Of a stretch of DNA of 64,000 nt, positions 1 to 11,538 are shown in pieces. The stretch covers positions 87,008,342 through 87,072,341 of the forward strand of contig CM043953.1 of the NCBI GenBank assembly GCA_014529385.2. Reading direction: 5' to 3'. Source of the stretch: Adiantum capillus-veneris. Taxonomy: Eukaryota; Streptophyta; Polypodiopsida; Polypodiales; Pteridaceae. The notes beneath the pieces are model-generated. The model made no database searches. It was not told the origin of the DNA and saw only the letters and a program-made list of their open reading frames with translations. The number at the start of each line of letters is the position of its first letter. Within the stretch, counting starts at the first letter, position 1. Position numbers and translations under genes: made by a program.

Positions 1-246
1 CATGCGATGGCCTTTGCTTGTGGATATATACACCATTATGGATAGCAGAGTCTAGCTACAATCTTTAGGGTCTAGTTAGTGTTCTTTCAGTTTTACCGTT
101 GCCTTACCTACCTTTAGAGCACTTGCCTTGCACTCTAGGGATTTAGCCTTTGGGTACTTCACCTTGGTTGTCTGCAGTCAGGCATGTGAATCTTATAGTC
201 ATGTCATCTAGTCACATTGTGGTTTCCAATAGTTTTGTACCCACTG

Positions 247-277
<31 letters not shown>

Positions 278-328
278 TTGTGCACAGGGATACGTGGTTC
301 TCTATCATCATTTCTCTCATTTTCATCA

Positions 329-361
<33 letters not shown>
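1..361. repeat. Dispersed repeat, copy 1 (related to 43.85-45.78 kb), with CT tracts
   Basis: The first 240 bases read like 45400-45760: both carry the phrase TGTGGATATATACACCATTA, then a cytosine-rich stretch ending in a GTGGTTT(T/C)CAAT block. Bases 275-330, between two CT tracts (247-275 and 332-361), match 43856-43920 around CAGGGATACRTGGTTCTC. The two parts are adjacent here but about 1.5 kb apart and in the other order in the second copy. This suggests a longer repeated unit cut by the window edge. No coding function is seen. The serine/leucine-rich frames here are products of the CT tracts. Confidence 0.7.
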
Positions 362-362
<1 letters not shown>

Positions 363-1518
363 GAGATCCCTAACCCCGAGAAGATTGGGGCAACTTGATA
401 GATGGTTTTCCTTTATTCTTCTTTTCCATTGATGACACCCTTCTCCGTTTACACAAAGTAGAGATGCGAGCAACAAAAGAGAGAAAGTCATCTATCCATC
501 ATGTTCGTGGTTATAAGGGTCATATACCACAAAGCAGGTCAATAAATCAAGGATTCTAATGAAAGCTACTTCCCAACATAAAGATGAAATCCCATTGACA
601 TATTTATAATCCATAAACAAGGGCTTTTTCTCCACGTTTAAGAGGCATGGTTGCCATACATAAACCACAAATATGATATGAGAGGTAGCCTCAACTAACT
701 AGAAATCTTGTGAAAAGGACCCCACTAATCGGGTCCATAGATTCCACGGGCACGTATATTTGGGACTTTTCAACTCTTGGCACATTGAGTTTCTAATTTT
801 GCTTCTCTTAATAAGAGGGAGTGAGAGTTTCTTGACTAATTGAGACCACCCATCCTTGAATAGCAACCTGAGACATCCCCCACTTTCCACCCACAATCAC
901 ACTTTTTTGCTTGTTTTCTAAATACGAGTACATTGTTTTACATATACAACCAGTGTTCTTTTCTTAATCCCATGCATAGGTTCTTTTATCCAGTCCTTCA
1001 AATATCACAAAAATAATTCTTTCTCAAACATGGTCTATAATTCAACAAAAATGAATCTTTCAATTATTCTTAAGAGGTTGCCGCTACCCCGAACTTTCTC
1101 TAACCAATAGAGCTTTTGCAAAGGATTTACTTATTCACTAATAGAAAAATGCGTATAGTTTTCTAGTTGCTAACCGCAAGGCATCTTTCTAACTGCAACA
1201 GACAAAAAGAGAGCTGACAACCTCAACTTATTCTCCGCTAACCGTGGAATCACCTCACAAACCACAAATTTCATTCGCAAACATGATATTCTTTTTGCAA
1301 TTGTTTTCTTTAAGTAATTTCTCAAACATGATTAACTAACTTCTAATATCAAACAAAGATAGCTTATCAAACAATAACCATAAATTAAACAATTCTTTCT
1401 CTACTCTATGAAATCATATGCTTGTTTATTGTGATATAATCGTGTTTCTTGGACAGTTTAAGGGAATTCCTAGGCTTGACTCACCACTCATCATGTATAA
1501 CAATGCAAAATTATAAAA
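362..1518. other. Non-coding stretch, no gene recognised
   Basis: AT-rich sequence with no supported reading frame. Bases about 1200-1250 (around ACAAAAAGAGAGCTGACAAC) recur in reverse complement at about 36070-36120, just downstream of the split acidic gene. This is therefore part of a dispersed repeat. Confidence 0.5.
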
Positions 1519-1707
1519 TCACCTCATCAAATTAGCAACATGTTCAACTACCTCTCGTGGTTGAAATTGGACGGCTTTGACTTCTTTCGCAGCAGATACC
1601 TCCGCTTGAGCTATGTTTGGAGTAGTTGATGCCTTCTTTTGCAACTTTCTTGGAGGTGGAGTGGCATGAGCATCCTTTGAGATTTGAGTCACTTGCTTCG
1701 GGGCCAT
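1519..1707 (-). CDS. Unidentified 62-codon ORF behind an LTR-derived promoter
   Basis: A short basic, proline-rich ORF starting MAPKQVTQ, with an alanine-rich second half. The start codon has a good plant context (ACG ATG GCC). It lies about 200 bases downstream of a TATATAAA box (1905-1912, minus strand), after a pyrimidine-rich leader typical of plant 5' UTRs. The frame closes with a TGA formed where ATGAG meets GTGATT, which would also be a plausible 5' splice site, so this may be a first exon. I do not recognise the family. It could be the start of a retroelement ORF or a chance ORF. Function unknown. Confidence 0.3.
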   Translation of the reverse strand: MAPKQVTQISKDAHATPPPRKLQKKASTTPNIAQAEVSAAKEVKAVQFQPREVVEHVANLMR

Positions 1708-1904
1708 CGTATGGAAAAAGAGAAGGGAAAAAAGTGAAAAAGAGAACTAAAGAATTTGAGGGGGGACAACACGCCGACGATAGAGAAGAAGTTGGAAATG
1801 GAGATGGATTGAGGGTAAAAGGTTGAGCGAGAGAAGGTAACTCCAATGTCAAGGAAGTTTTCGCTTCCAAGAGTGTGTGTGCTCAAAGGGAAGGGAGAGG
1901 GGTC

Positions 1905-1912
1905 TTTATATA
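1905..1912 (-). promoter_or_regulatory. TATA box in LTR
   Basis: TATATAAA on the minus strand, embedded in CCTATATAAAGACCCC. The same box occurs at 43309-43316 in the second LTR copy. In both places an ORF follows in the same direction. Confidence 0.45.
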
Positions 1913-2376
1913 GGCTCTCAAGGCCAAAATCACAAGCCAAGAGAAAAGCAAAGAGAGATAAGTTTGCACACGTTTGCGGTAATTTTTTTTATATAATGTT
2001 TTTTTTTGGTGGACAAAGATTTCAAGTCTCTAATTTTAGAAGAACCTTGGCTTCCAGGAAAAGAAGCTCTAAACTTGACTCTTCCTCTCTCTTTTCTAGA
2101 AATACTCTTTTTTTTCCTAAAAGTACTTCTCCTACTCCTTCTCTTATAAAATTACTCCTCCTTTCCTAAAATTACTCCTTCTTTCTTAAGGATCAACTCT
2201 TATCTTTAGATATAGTCTTGAGACTTAGGTTTCCCATATCAACCTATAGTTCCAGAGTCCAATTTTCAATCCGATCGCTCCATTAGAATGCTCTTTGACT
2301 TTATAAAATGAGAACCTTAGACATTTTTGCAAAGTAAATGAAATTGTTTTTATTGAAAAATGCTAGGTACATTACA
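1905..2376 (-). repeat. LTR (3' LTR) of the split chromovirus
   Basis: Read on the minus strand the segment begins TGTAATGTACC immediately after a purine-rich tract (TAAGTTGGGGAGAT, 2377-2390), as a 3' LTR follows a polypurine tract. A related copy lies at 43309-43820. The two match through blocks such as GCTCTAAACTTGACTC and CATTAGAATGCTCTTTGA. The shared part stops at the TATA box in both copies, so the U5 end is not defined. The chromodomain reading frame ends just to the right, which fixes the orientation. Confidence 0.65.
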
Positions 2377-2383
2377 ATCTCCC

Positions 2384-3011
2384 CAACTTAGGGATTTGAG
2401 ATGTCCTCATCTCGAGAAAAAGTGAGGGTAGTCCTGCTTTAGGGAATTTTCATCTTCCCATGTTGCATCCTCTTCAAGATAGTCCTACCACTGAAGGAGG
2501 TGTTCTCTGAGAACTCTATTTCAAAGAATCTTCTCTCGAGACTCCAAAATTCTAGAAGGTTGAAGCTCCAAGATGTTTGAGTAGGCATGACAATCTGTTC
2601 ATCGTTAAGGAGCTGATCATACTAGGAATATAGGGTTTTAATAAGCTTACATGAAATACATTGTGGACTTTCATGTGAGCTGTCAACTTCAACTTGTAAG
2701 CTTGGGTTCCTATACACTTGATCACTTTGTACAGACCACAATAACGGGGGCTAAAATTTTTGTACTTTCCAAGTGATAAGGTATTTCTCTTTTAGATGAA
2801 TCCGAAGAAAAACCTTGTCACCTTCTTTGAATCTTCTTTCGGATCTCTTACTATCCGCATTTCCGCTTTTGAAGATCTGCACTGATTGAATAAACTGTCG
2901 AATGTCTTTTGTTTGATACTTTGAACATCTTTTTAGACGCTTCAACTCTGATGGTAGGGCCAGAAAGTTGAGTGGGGAGACAAATTATTCACCATAGAAG
3001 GCACAAAATGG
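2384..3011 (-). pseudogene. Ty3/gypsy chromovirus integrase C-terminus and chromodomain (decayed)
   Basis: Minus-strand translation resumes the integrase interrupted at 12.02 kb (TPF..FYGE), continues through a basic stretch with ERRFKEGDKVFLRI, the usual integrase C-terminal segment, and ends in a chromodomain. The chromodomain shows LQW.DYLEEDATWEDE, matching the (V/Q)WKG...ATWE signature that defines chromoviruses. The frame contains stops and shifts, including a stop inside the QW-DYL motif, so it is dead. The LTR follows within about 20 bases. Seen: motifs and order. Known: the chromodomain in family members targets insertion to heterochromatin. Confidence 0.8.
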
Positions 3012-3016
3012 GGTCA
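3012..3016. repeat. Target-site duplication GGTCA, left copy
   Basis: The five bases GGTCA directly precede the left LTR and are repeated at 12023-12027 directly after the right LTR. The duplicated bases belong to the integrase codons for Gly-Met-Thr of the host chromovirus. Confidence 0.85.
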
Positions 3017-3503
3017 TGCTACAAGCGGAGGCACGGAGTCCCTGCAAAATGCATAAAATAACATGCTACAAACAATAAATCAATAGATCTCCATACTTGC
3101 ACAATCATGTACATGTAAACACCATAGTAAATCTGACATGAGAGAGGCAGAGAGCAAGAAAGTGTAAGTGAGCCCGTGCAGGTGCACCTTCTAGAGTGGA
3201 GTGCTACGCCGGCACGATGGAGAGAAGAGAGGAGAGGGGAGAAGAACAACACGGACACTGGGTGCAATCTCCCCCTGTGCAAGAGTGACCATTTCCCTGT
3301 TGCACGTATTTGATTTATAAATTTCTTGAATGGTCAAATTGGTTACAAACTAGCCGGCCGGTCATAAATGGCCAAAGCTCATAAAAGAGCACTTGAATAA
3401 TAAAATGTACATAAAACATGATATCCTTTTGCAATAGCCTAGCTCAGTCAAGTCTTTTCCACCTGTCAACTACAATAAATAGTAAAATATCAATTCCATA
3501 ACA
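3017..3503 (-). repeat. 3' LTR of the 9.0 kb element
   Basis: 487 bp, matching 11539-12022 over its whole length. Shared blocks include CTACAAACAATAAATCAATA and GAATGGTCAAATTGGTTACA. On the minus strand it starts TGTTATGG, preceded by the purine-rich AACGGAGAGGTA. Its other end reads CTTGTAGCA. Confidence 0.85.
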
Positions 3504-3959
3504 TACCTCTCCGTTGGAAAGCAACTATCCTCATTTGCAAAGATAAAAAAAATCTGTAAACCATACTTGTCAAAAATAGTGATTAGTATTCTGTGTCAAA
3601 AATAGCACATTGAAAAATGAAAAGTTTATGAAATGAGATAACATTGCTTATGCCTGTTGTCATCCACATACTACCTATTCTAGTGTCCCATACCACTAGA
3701 ATAAGTAGTATATGTCATACCCTGATGAATGAGGATATCATTGGTCACACTCATCATTCAATAAGTCAATTTTTGTGAAATGTCAAGTTCACTTTCATAA
3801 ATACTATCATGACAGGAAATCATCATAAACCAATTCCAAATCCAATTTAAATTCCACAAGATAAGTGCAAATCCAAATCACCTTCAGTATATACCCCGGT
3901 AACAAAATCATACCAGTTACAGTGGTGGACAGTCACTGTAGCATGATTTTGTGATCGGT
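3504..3959. other. Interior of the 9.0 kb element, no gene
   Basis: AT-rich sequence with no supported frame. A short near-palindromic doublet (CCTATTCTAGTGTCCC and CACTAGAATAAGTAGTA) is present near 3675-3710. Confidence 0.5.
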
Positions 3960-4150
3960 GTTGCCTTAACCAGCGAATCTATACCCGATGTGCTGCCTAA
4001 ATCGGCAATGCACTAATGCTACCTAAATCAGTGATTTTGCATATGATATAAGTTCAAAAAGTGTGAATTTGTAGTCTGTTGTTGTGCTGCCTAAATCGGC
4101 GAATCTGCACTAGATGAGCATTGACACACTGCCTAAATCGGCGAATCTGT
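3960..4150. repeat. Five-copy interspersed 20-mer (TGCCTAAATCGGCGAATCTG)
   Basis: The phrase TGCCTAAATCGGCGAATCTG occurs in full near 4090 and 4132. Degenerate forms lie near 3963 (TGCCTTAACCAGCGAATCTA), 3993 (CTGCCTAAATCGGCAATGCA) and 4019 (CTACCTAAATCAGTGATTTT). Spacing is irregular, about 28 to 70 bases, so this is not a simple tandem array. It may be a set of protein-binding or packaging-like motifs in a retroelement interior, or an old decayed minisatellite. Confidence 0.6.
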
Positions 4151-6695
4151 GTGCATGTGACCAATGGACCAAGAAAGACATAAAAAGAAAACATTTGCCA
4201 CCTATTTGACACCAAATTAGAGTATGTCTCACTAACAAGGCACTTACAAACTATGGCTCGATATCCGAGAGCACCCTAGCTCAAATGAGGAGCTCCATAG
4301 CTACTAAATAATCATGTCAATAAAGATTTCAAACCATGCAAGTAGTAAGCGGAGAATATAACAATGATCCCATTAAAGAGGACAACTTGAATAAAAGATC
4401 CCCAGAAATTTATACTTATGCAGTTTTCAACTATGTATATGTGTGTATAACAGTTAATAACAACAATTGATCAACGAACATTAATTTATGAAGGAGTCGT
4501 ACGTAGATTCTAGAGGTTAAAGAGGTTGCTAGCGATTAATACAGAGCATGACCCTTATGTACCTTCTTGATTAGTTAAAATGCCAACAATGATGAATATG
4601 AACATGGAAATAAAATGCAAATACCTGTGGAACAACAATGCCAAGGTCATTTAGAGTATTCTCTCAAAGGTAGTTACGTCAAAGAGGTTCAACATAAATG
4701 TAAGGTGAGTATGTTAGTTGAAAAACAACTTAGAAATTGATTCTAAAAAATGTGAGTAGAGTTGTACATATTCTAATTATACTTGACTTAGAGTAGGGTT
4801 TGAGCAAATGAAAAAGAACTTTTGTCTATGGTAGAACATCCTCATGGAATCTCTTATTCATGGGATTAAGATATGAAATGAGTTCGCAAAGACACAATGT
4901 ACATGAGAAGTTTAAACTTAGAAACTTTACTCTTGTCGAAAGTCAAATAAAACTACACTTTACTACTGAAATGTACATAATGTATCTTGTGTAGACGTTG
5001 GGAAGTCACAAACAACTGCATGCTCAGTGAAAAAAACATCATGAAAAGCATGGTATAAAAATCATAATGAAAATGAGAATGGAAAAGGATCAATAAGAGC
5101 CTGCCAAAAATGCTACAGAGGCTATCGGAGAGAGTAGAAAATTGTTTACTTTCTCACTAGACGTTAATACTGCCCCATGGAAAGTAGGAATCAAATTTTA
5201 AAAGTCGCTATGGGCAAAGCATGCCACATTGTTATCTCATAAAAAATAAAATAAATGGACAAAATATGTAAAAAAAACGACCTATGAGTAATGTACATGG
5301 CAGGTTTTGCGGCATGTTAGCCTAGAGTTGGTTATAAATTTACTATGTTCGATTGCAAACTATAGTTGATAGGAAGAAAGACCTGTAAGAATGACAACAT
5401 ATGTGAACCAAGAATAATGAATGCTTCAAGGAGAATTGCCAGTGTGTGTGGGGTCAGGATTGATCATGCTAAGTTTGGGACTCTTAAGAGATCAAAAATG
5501 TTAGTAGAATTAGAATAACGCAATTTTGGTGGACTTAAATGCTAAAAATTACAATAAGGATTGCAAGGGAGTGTTATCACGACACCCCCATGAAAAACTC
5601 CCCAAATCACGTGAACCGTGTATGCAAGCAAGGGGCATTAAAATCAGCTCAACAAATTTTAATATTTGAGTGTACTTTGCACGCATTGCTGCGATGCCAC
5701 CTCTAACCATTTGATCATAGTTTCACCATCGATCTTATTATTAGTATTTTTTTAAAAACAATTGTTTTAAAATTAGAAATAAAATAAATGCTTAACTTGG
5801 GTTGCAGACAACGTCCTTTGACCTGCCACGTACCATCCGGTTGCCGATCATGCGGGCAATTATCATTGCTATTCTATTGGCCAGCCAGTTACGTTGCAGT
5901 CAATTTGAATGCAACCAATCATTGATCCAACTATTGCGTGCAAAATTAGGCTAATGGACAACACTGCAATGCAATAGTCAAGCGGCAAAGGCCGGTGCTC
6001 CAGGGTAACATGCACTTTCAAAAGTCAATCCCTGGCTTCATCAAGAAGCTGCTTCTTTTCCATGGGGGCTGGAGAAGGCAACATGCAGGTACAACACAAG
6101 GGGCAAGGATGACGGGCCATATTGAATTGCAGACAGAGTCTCTATGGCTGATTTCAAAAGGTGGAGCGATTGAATTCACACTCATAGCCTCGGCGACAAC
6201 CTGGCGAGAAAAGTGATGCGACCGAGACCCCTGCACAGAGGGCGAGTTTGTAATTCCTTTGCATGACGCCGTGGAGGCTAATCAAGCCGTAGTGATTTGA
6301 CCACATAGGGGTTTGAAGTGTTCTAGGTGCTGGTGTTGAGAGAGAATGAGTGGGAGCGCCTCTGTAGGTAGTCCGGGGGAGAGAGACATAGAGAGATGAT
6401 GATCACACATGCACACATGTACCCATATACACTCGTAGATGCAGCCTTCATTCTTTTGCCCTGCAGATCTTACAAGAAGTCCTCTCGGCCTTCAAGCCTC
6501 GCTCTGCACCTATGGAAGAAACTCTACTGGCCATTTTTCCTGCTTGCATGACTGCTTTAGCTGTGTCCGAAGCTGGAAGCTCACTTCTTAATGGATATGC
6601 ATTCTGCAATTGTTCCTTCTTCAAACTTCTGATGGTCTTTGTAGAGTGGTGTCAACTATGTGCATAATAGATCTTGTCGTCTTTTGCATGGTAGT
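4151..6695. other. Interior of the 9.0 kb element, no gene recognised
   Basis: About 2.5 kb without a reading frame I would defend. The short frames at 5995-6236 overlap each other on both strands and have no recognisable motif. Confidence 0.5.

Positions 6696-6757
<62 letters not shown>
6696..6757. repeat. Compound microsatellite (TG)n(GA)n
   Basis: About 11 TG units run directly into about 19 GA units. The same TG-to-GA transition is found at 14489-14617. Confidence 0.95.
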
Positions 6758-6759
<2 letters not shown>

Positions 6760-7399
6760 GGCTACTGTATAGAGATAAAGAGAGAGTAAGAGATGTGGAT
6801 GGCTGTGGGTTGTTTGGGAGTTGCATGGAGTCCGGACTGGAGATGGGTGGTGGGTCGAGCATGCGGGCTCCAGTCTACTACGGTGAGCCATGCAGTGGAG
6901 TAGTGGCTCGGGACGAAGAGGCCAGTGGGTGTCGTTCAAATGGAGGCATGCAATACCAAACAAGGGGGGAGAAAAGAGATCTACAATAAGGAGAGTAGGT
7001 GATCATCACTTGAGAGCCGTTTGCATGGCAAGTCTGGGTGAAAGCTGTACTGCAAAAAAAAAGGGGTGACGAGTAGTTGGAGGTTTAGACAGATCTACAT
7101 GGGCGACGGGTTGGTGGTGGTGAGAAAGGTTGGGGGGTGTTACCACACAAGATACTGGCTAGTTGGGTGTACTCTCCAGATGTGCATGCGCTCAGTGGGT
7201 TTCATGACCATACATTAGTCAAGCGTAGTGTGTGTCGATGTCACGACGCATCCCATGGGGTGGCGAAAGCAACCTCCATTTTCCAGGGTGGTGCTAGCGA
7301 CACCATGGCACAAGGAGCCTACTGCGGCAAAGGAATGAGCAACACTTTTTTGAGCTCTATCCTAGCTCCAACAAATGTATTTTTTATGATTTGTCTTTT

Positions 7400-7432
7400 T
7401 ATATATATTATATATATATATATATATATATC

Positions 7433-7490
<58 letters not shown>
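7400..7490. repeat. (TA)n microsatellite
   Basis: About 90 bases of nearly pure TA/AT with a few interruptions. A short G-rich run follows at 7868-7890. No gene is evident in 6758-8449. Confidence 0.95.
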
Positions 7491-7491
<1 letters not shown>

Positions 7492-8449
7492 TAGCAGATA
7501 TGTATTTCCCACTACAAGCTCGGGATCACCTTTGAAACTGAGGGGATCTCTTTGAAACTCAGCCATAATTGTTGTCACTCAACGTTTTTATCACACATTT
7601 TGTTTTTGTTCTTGGGGTTCTTTGATTCTTCACAGGAAGAAATGAGAAATAGATATGTACGTAGGTCTCACAAAAGTCGTCTATTTAGATTTGCACACAA
7701 TCTCCTTTACCCTATTGTTACGGCATAAGCGCACAATTGCGGTCATGCGGTGTTCGTACATTGCGGATAGGAGTTCATGTGGCTTTGGGACAGTTCTTCA
7801 TGGGATATCATGGGACAAGAGGGATTTTGCACCGTTCCCAATCTGTGCTGGAGCAGCGGGTTTTATTGGGGGGTGGGGGGGGGGGAGGGAACCAGTCTTT
7901 GTGTATATCTTTCATGTAATCAATATATCATTCTTCATGTAATTATGTGTTCTGTTAAATATAATGAAGAAGAGGCCGTGTTCTATTCTCCTATTATATG
8001 TATTCTATTTTGTCTCATACACCTTGTTATTATGTATAATGTAAGGCAGTGTGAGGGTCCATTCCCCTAGTCCTTATGCCATTGCGGGGCATTAGGCATT
8101 ACATCTGGCCCGACCACGATGGATGCGGCGACCTGCTATGAACATGCATGCACACTAGGTCGTAGGGTCCTCTGACCCTGTTGTTCCAGTTGTGGGGAGA
8201 TGACAAAGGCTAGGTGGTTTGGTTGAATTCATTTTTTCTACATCATAGATGAGGAACATGTGCCTCTGTTGCCAAGCTGGTGTGTGGTCGGCGTATTCGG
8301 CATGCACGGTGTACTCCGCCTGTCAGACATGTCCTCGTGCCGTGCGCTCTCCCTCACCCATCATGTTGCTCCACCACCAACTCCGATAAGCAAGTACCGG
8401 GTTTCACCGCCATCGTCCCCTCCTCCTATTGTTCGATAGCTTTTTCCAG

Positions 8450-9480
8450 GAGGGGGTACAATTGGGCAAGGGACTATGGCGCAGCCAGTGGCGGGTGGTC
8501 AAATTAAGTATAGTCGCTTTTGAGGTCTTTCAAAGGAAGACCCTCATGCAGATTTGTGGACAATTTAATAAAGTGTATGGATTAAATCATTCTGGTGCTG
8601 TGGTTCCTCTCCTCAACAATCGGTTGTTTGAATCCACACTTTTAGGGAAAGATGCAAAATGGTTGTCAGAGTATCCTCATGATCACTGTCAAGGTATTGT
8701 CAAAGGGTCCAGAGTGTTCTTGTGTTGATTTTAGAATGGAAAAGATGGTTCCTCAACATTTGGAAAATCTTCGGACGTTACATCAAAAGTCGTTACTAGT
8801 GGGAGGATTTTGCTGGCAAAGTTCGGATGCTTTTGCAGCGGGTACCTCAGGCACAATGGCTAGCCGAGGTGTTAAATGATTATTTTCTACGAGGACTCAA
8901 TAAGGATCTCAAAACTACTATGGAAACAGTGGATAAGTTAACCACTCCACTGGATAATGTTATTGCAAGGGATTTTGTAGCAGGAGAGGTTTTGAGGATA
9001 CAGAATCACCAAGGAAATCAAAGAGAAGAATTGTAAAAACTCTCATCGTAAATATCAGGGAAGTGCAGTGATAGTTCGGAGTCGGAGAGTGCAGAATGAG
9101 CAACTCACATTCAGGCAGTAGTGGTTCGGTGAAGATCGGAGGGAGGAAGCACCTCAAAAAAAATGAGTGTCAAGGGAAAGGTGTTCCATCCGGACGACGG
9201 AATTTTTTTTGTGGTGGTTAAAAGTCGAAGGAGGTGTGGTGTACTCAGTGCCGTAATCCAAGACATGCGCTCGAGAGCGTGCAATGAATCAGAAATGTGT
9301 GTGCAATTGCACTTCTAGCACATATACACCACTACATAATACAGTGGAATGTTATTACAATGGTCGTGGCCATAGGAGTCAGGATTCTTCTAAATGGCAG
9401 TCACAACAGTCAGGAATGGACAAGAGCCTACGGTGGTTCTGAACCACGTTCATGCATCGAAGGCGCCTTTTCAAGGACAA
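8450..9480 (+). pseudogene. Gypsy gag fragment with zinc knuckle
   Basis: Three frames together give a Gag-like protein. A segment with FESTLLGKDAKWLSEYP near 8625-8680 resembles the Gag core phrase about size and chain length. A second reads WLAEVLNDYFLRGLNKDLK near 8850-8910, the typical Y-F-x-R-G-L helix. A zinc-knuckle remnant follows at about 9345-9400 (CYYNGRGHRSQDS). Stops and frameshifts separate them. It opposes the enclosing LTR element and leads into the protease at 10.1 kb, so it is one inserted or captured gypsy piece. Confidence 0.6.
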
Positions 9481-10129
9481 GCCAATGGACGAGGTTAAGG
9501 AGTGGGTTGCGGCGCGGTCGCGGTCGATGAAGAGGTGGCCAAGATCCTAATCGAACCAAGACTCCCTATACTGTTTGGGAGATGGGCATTGGCAGTCCAA
9601 GTGTCAGAGGCTATGGGTATGATCCGAAGAAGAAATAGGAACAAGCTGTGGGAAAGCGGCTGAGTGTGCTATGTTTAGATGAGGGGCTGGACGAATCAGA
9701 CCCGGTTGTTTTGTGATTACCCGTTCTAGAAAAAAAATGTGGTACCAACAACTGATGTTAAGCTCTTGGATTGGGCAATCAAGAAAATTTACATAAAAAG
9801 ACTATAACCTAGATGCCACATTCAGTACCACCATTGCAATCATCAGGACCATCGGCCTCCTCTCTGGAAAAGAAAGAGGGGAAAGACCAAAACAAGACAA
9901 ATACCATGGAAGAGGATAATTGGAATTATGTTGGAAAAAGGTTCAAGAATCACCATTACAAGTATGATTGAATCGTTATTGAAATTGGTTCCAAATTTTC
10001 ATAACACTTTCCTGAGTCAGAAGTTCAAAGCAATGAATGAGATGGAAGTTGATATTGCAATAGCTGAGGGTGAGCGGGATGATTCATTCCCGTTGTCGAC
10101 AATCTAGGATTATGAATACACGCATTCAA

Positions 10130-10440
10130 AGCTTTCAATAAGATATCATGGCACATATATCAACAAAGTACTATTAGATGGAGGTGGGGGAGTGAATATT
10201 ATTACTCAAGCAGCTTGTGAGCGCTTTGGTCTTAGTGATTGGGAACCTGCACCCTTTGTAGTTTGCATGGCAAATCAGAGAAGAGTACAACCAGTAGGAC
10301 TACTTCGAGGCATTGTGCTGGATGTGGCTGGTTGTCTTTTGTTGTCTGTTAGTAGTCTTAAATATTCAGATCACAGTCAGGATTATCATATTGTTTTGGG
10401 GAGACCATGGTTACGTAAAGCCCACGGTAAATCATAATTG
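10130..10440 (+). pseudogene. Gypsy aspartic protease (DGG-type active site)
   Basis: Translation gives LLDGGGGVNIITQAACERFG at about 10166-10225, then a hydrophobic core and IVLGRPWLRKA near 10395-10430. The first is the catalytic D-x-G loop and the second the ILGRPWL flap-side motif of retroelement proteases. The active site reads D-G-G where most retroviral proteases have D-T/S-G. In the family the enzyme matures Gag-Pol. The frame is open for about 100 codons, then closes with a stop, and a 70-codon overlapping frame continues toward RT. No RT core follows intact. Confidence 0.75.
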
Positions 10441-10699
10441 GGAGGCAAATATGCTGACAGTTAAAAAAGGGTCGCAGGAAAGTTCATGTGATGTTAGGAA
10501 CATGCAAACAAACGGTTTACGCATCATGGCTGTGATAGCGCAGACAGTGAATATGGTGGAAGGATTAGAAGAGAATGAAGAGGAGCAATTCTGAAGGCTA
10601 GCCGGATTTAGTTTCTCTTCTATCTTGCAGATATTTCTATGATTTCGGAAGGGAAATCTTTAGGGGACCCAGGAATAGCAGAGCCAGGGGGGCAACAAA

Positions 10700-11125
10700 A
10701 AATCTTGCCTATTCCGAACCATTGAAGAAAATTATTAGGCAAGAACGTGAGTTTGAAGCACAAATGAGTAAAGTAACAAGGGTAAAGAAAGATGAACTAG
10801 AGACGCTCTTTCTAGGAGCTCAAGCAGAGTCTCAACCCATTATATTAATAAACATCTTGAGGCAAGTTTTTGAGAGGAGACTTGATTAATTTGTTAACAG
10901 AATTCAAGGATGTTTTTGCATGGGAGTATGCGGATATGAAAGGATTGGAACCAAAGTTTTATCAGTATACGACTCATTTAAAACCAGATGCAGTGCGGTG
11001 AAGCAGCATTCATATAGAATGAATCCGAATGTGGCAAAGTAAGTCAAGGTGGAAATTGATTGCCTGTTGATTGCAGGTGGGTTTTATGACCCCTATTGAC
11101 AATCCCGAATGGATTTCTCCTTTAC
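10700..11125 (+). pseudogene. Gypsy reverse transcriptase N-terminal segment (truncated)
   Basis: Frame-shifted translation gives LLTEFKDVFAWEYADMKGLE at about 10890-10950. Near 10980-11110 it gives YRMNPNVAK.VK.EID followed by GFMTPIDNPEWISPL. These are the conserved opening segments of plant gypsy RT. Homology stops abruptly at about 11125, before the palm core, so the catalytic YxDD region is absent. The break is the 3' edge of the captured gypsy fragment. Beyond it lies about 400 bases of AT-rich sequence up to the primer-binding site of the enclosing element. Confidence 0.75.
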
Positions 11126-11525
11126 ACCTATGACTGTAAAACATCAAATTCTTCTTCTTCTTGTTGTGCTACTTTTCTTCGTGATCGTGTACTATACACA
11201 TTCTCGATCAAATGAAGAATTTTTCTTAATCAACTATGCACACTAGCTATGTCAATATTATTAGTAGTATTACTAAGAGTGCTAAAACACTATGTTGGCA
11301 ATGTTCAAGCTTTTTCTTAGTTCATAAAATTAATGAAAAATTAATGTATGATTAAGGTCTTCATAGATTTTTCCACAACAAAGAGAGACGAAACGATAAA
11401 ATTTATTAAATAGAAAAGAATTGTGTAGCTCTACTTCTTAGTGTGTAGGATCAAAAAGATCTAAATTTCTCGGATGTCAAGTTGTAGGTCTCTTTAATTG
11501 TTTGTTACCAAGAGCGTAGCCTTGT

Positions 11526-11537
11526 GATTTGATACCA
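11526..11537 (-). other. Primer-binding site (tRNA-iMet-like) of the 9.0 kb element
   Basis: Just inside the right LTR the minus strand reads TGGTATCAAATC. This differs by two or three bases from TGGTATCAGAGC, the usual plant initiator-Met site. It fixes the right LTR as the 5' LTR. Confidence 0.6.
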
Positions 11538-11538
11538 T

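Noticed and set aside
3960-4150. CRISPR-like array
   Set aside because: Units are degenerate and unevenly spaced, there are no cas genes, and the context is a plant retroelement.
7137-7535. 132-codon frame ending in Ile-Tyr repeats
   Set aside because: The second half is a TA microsatellite and the first half has no motif.
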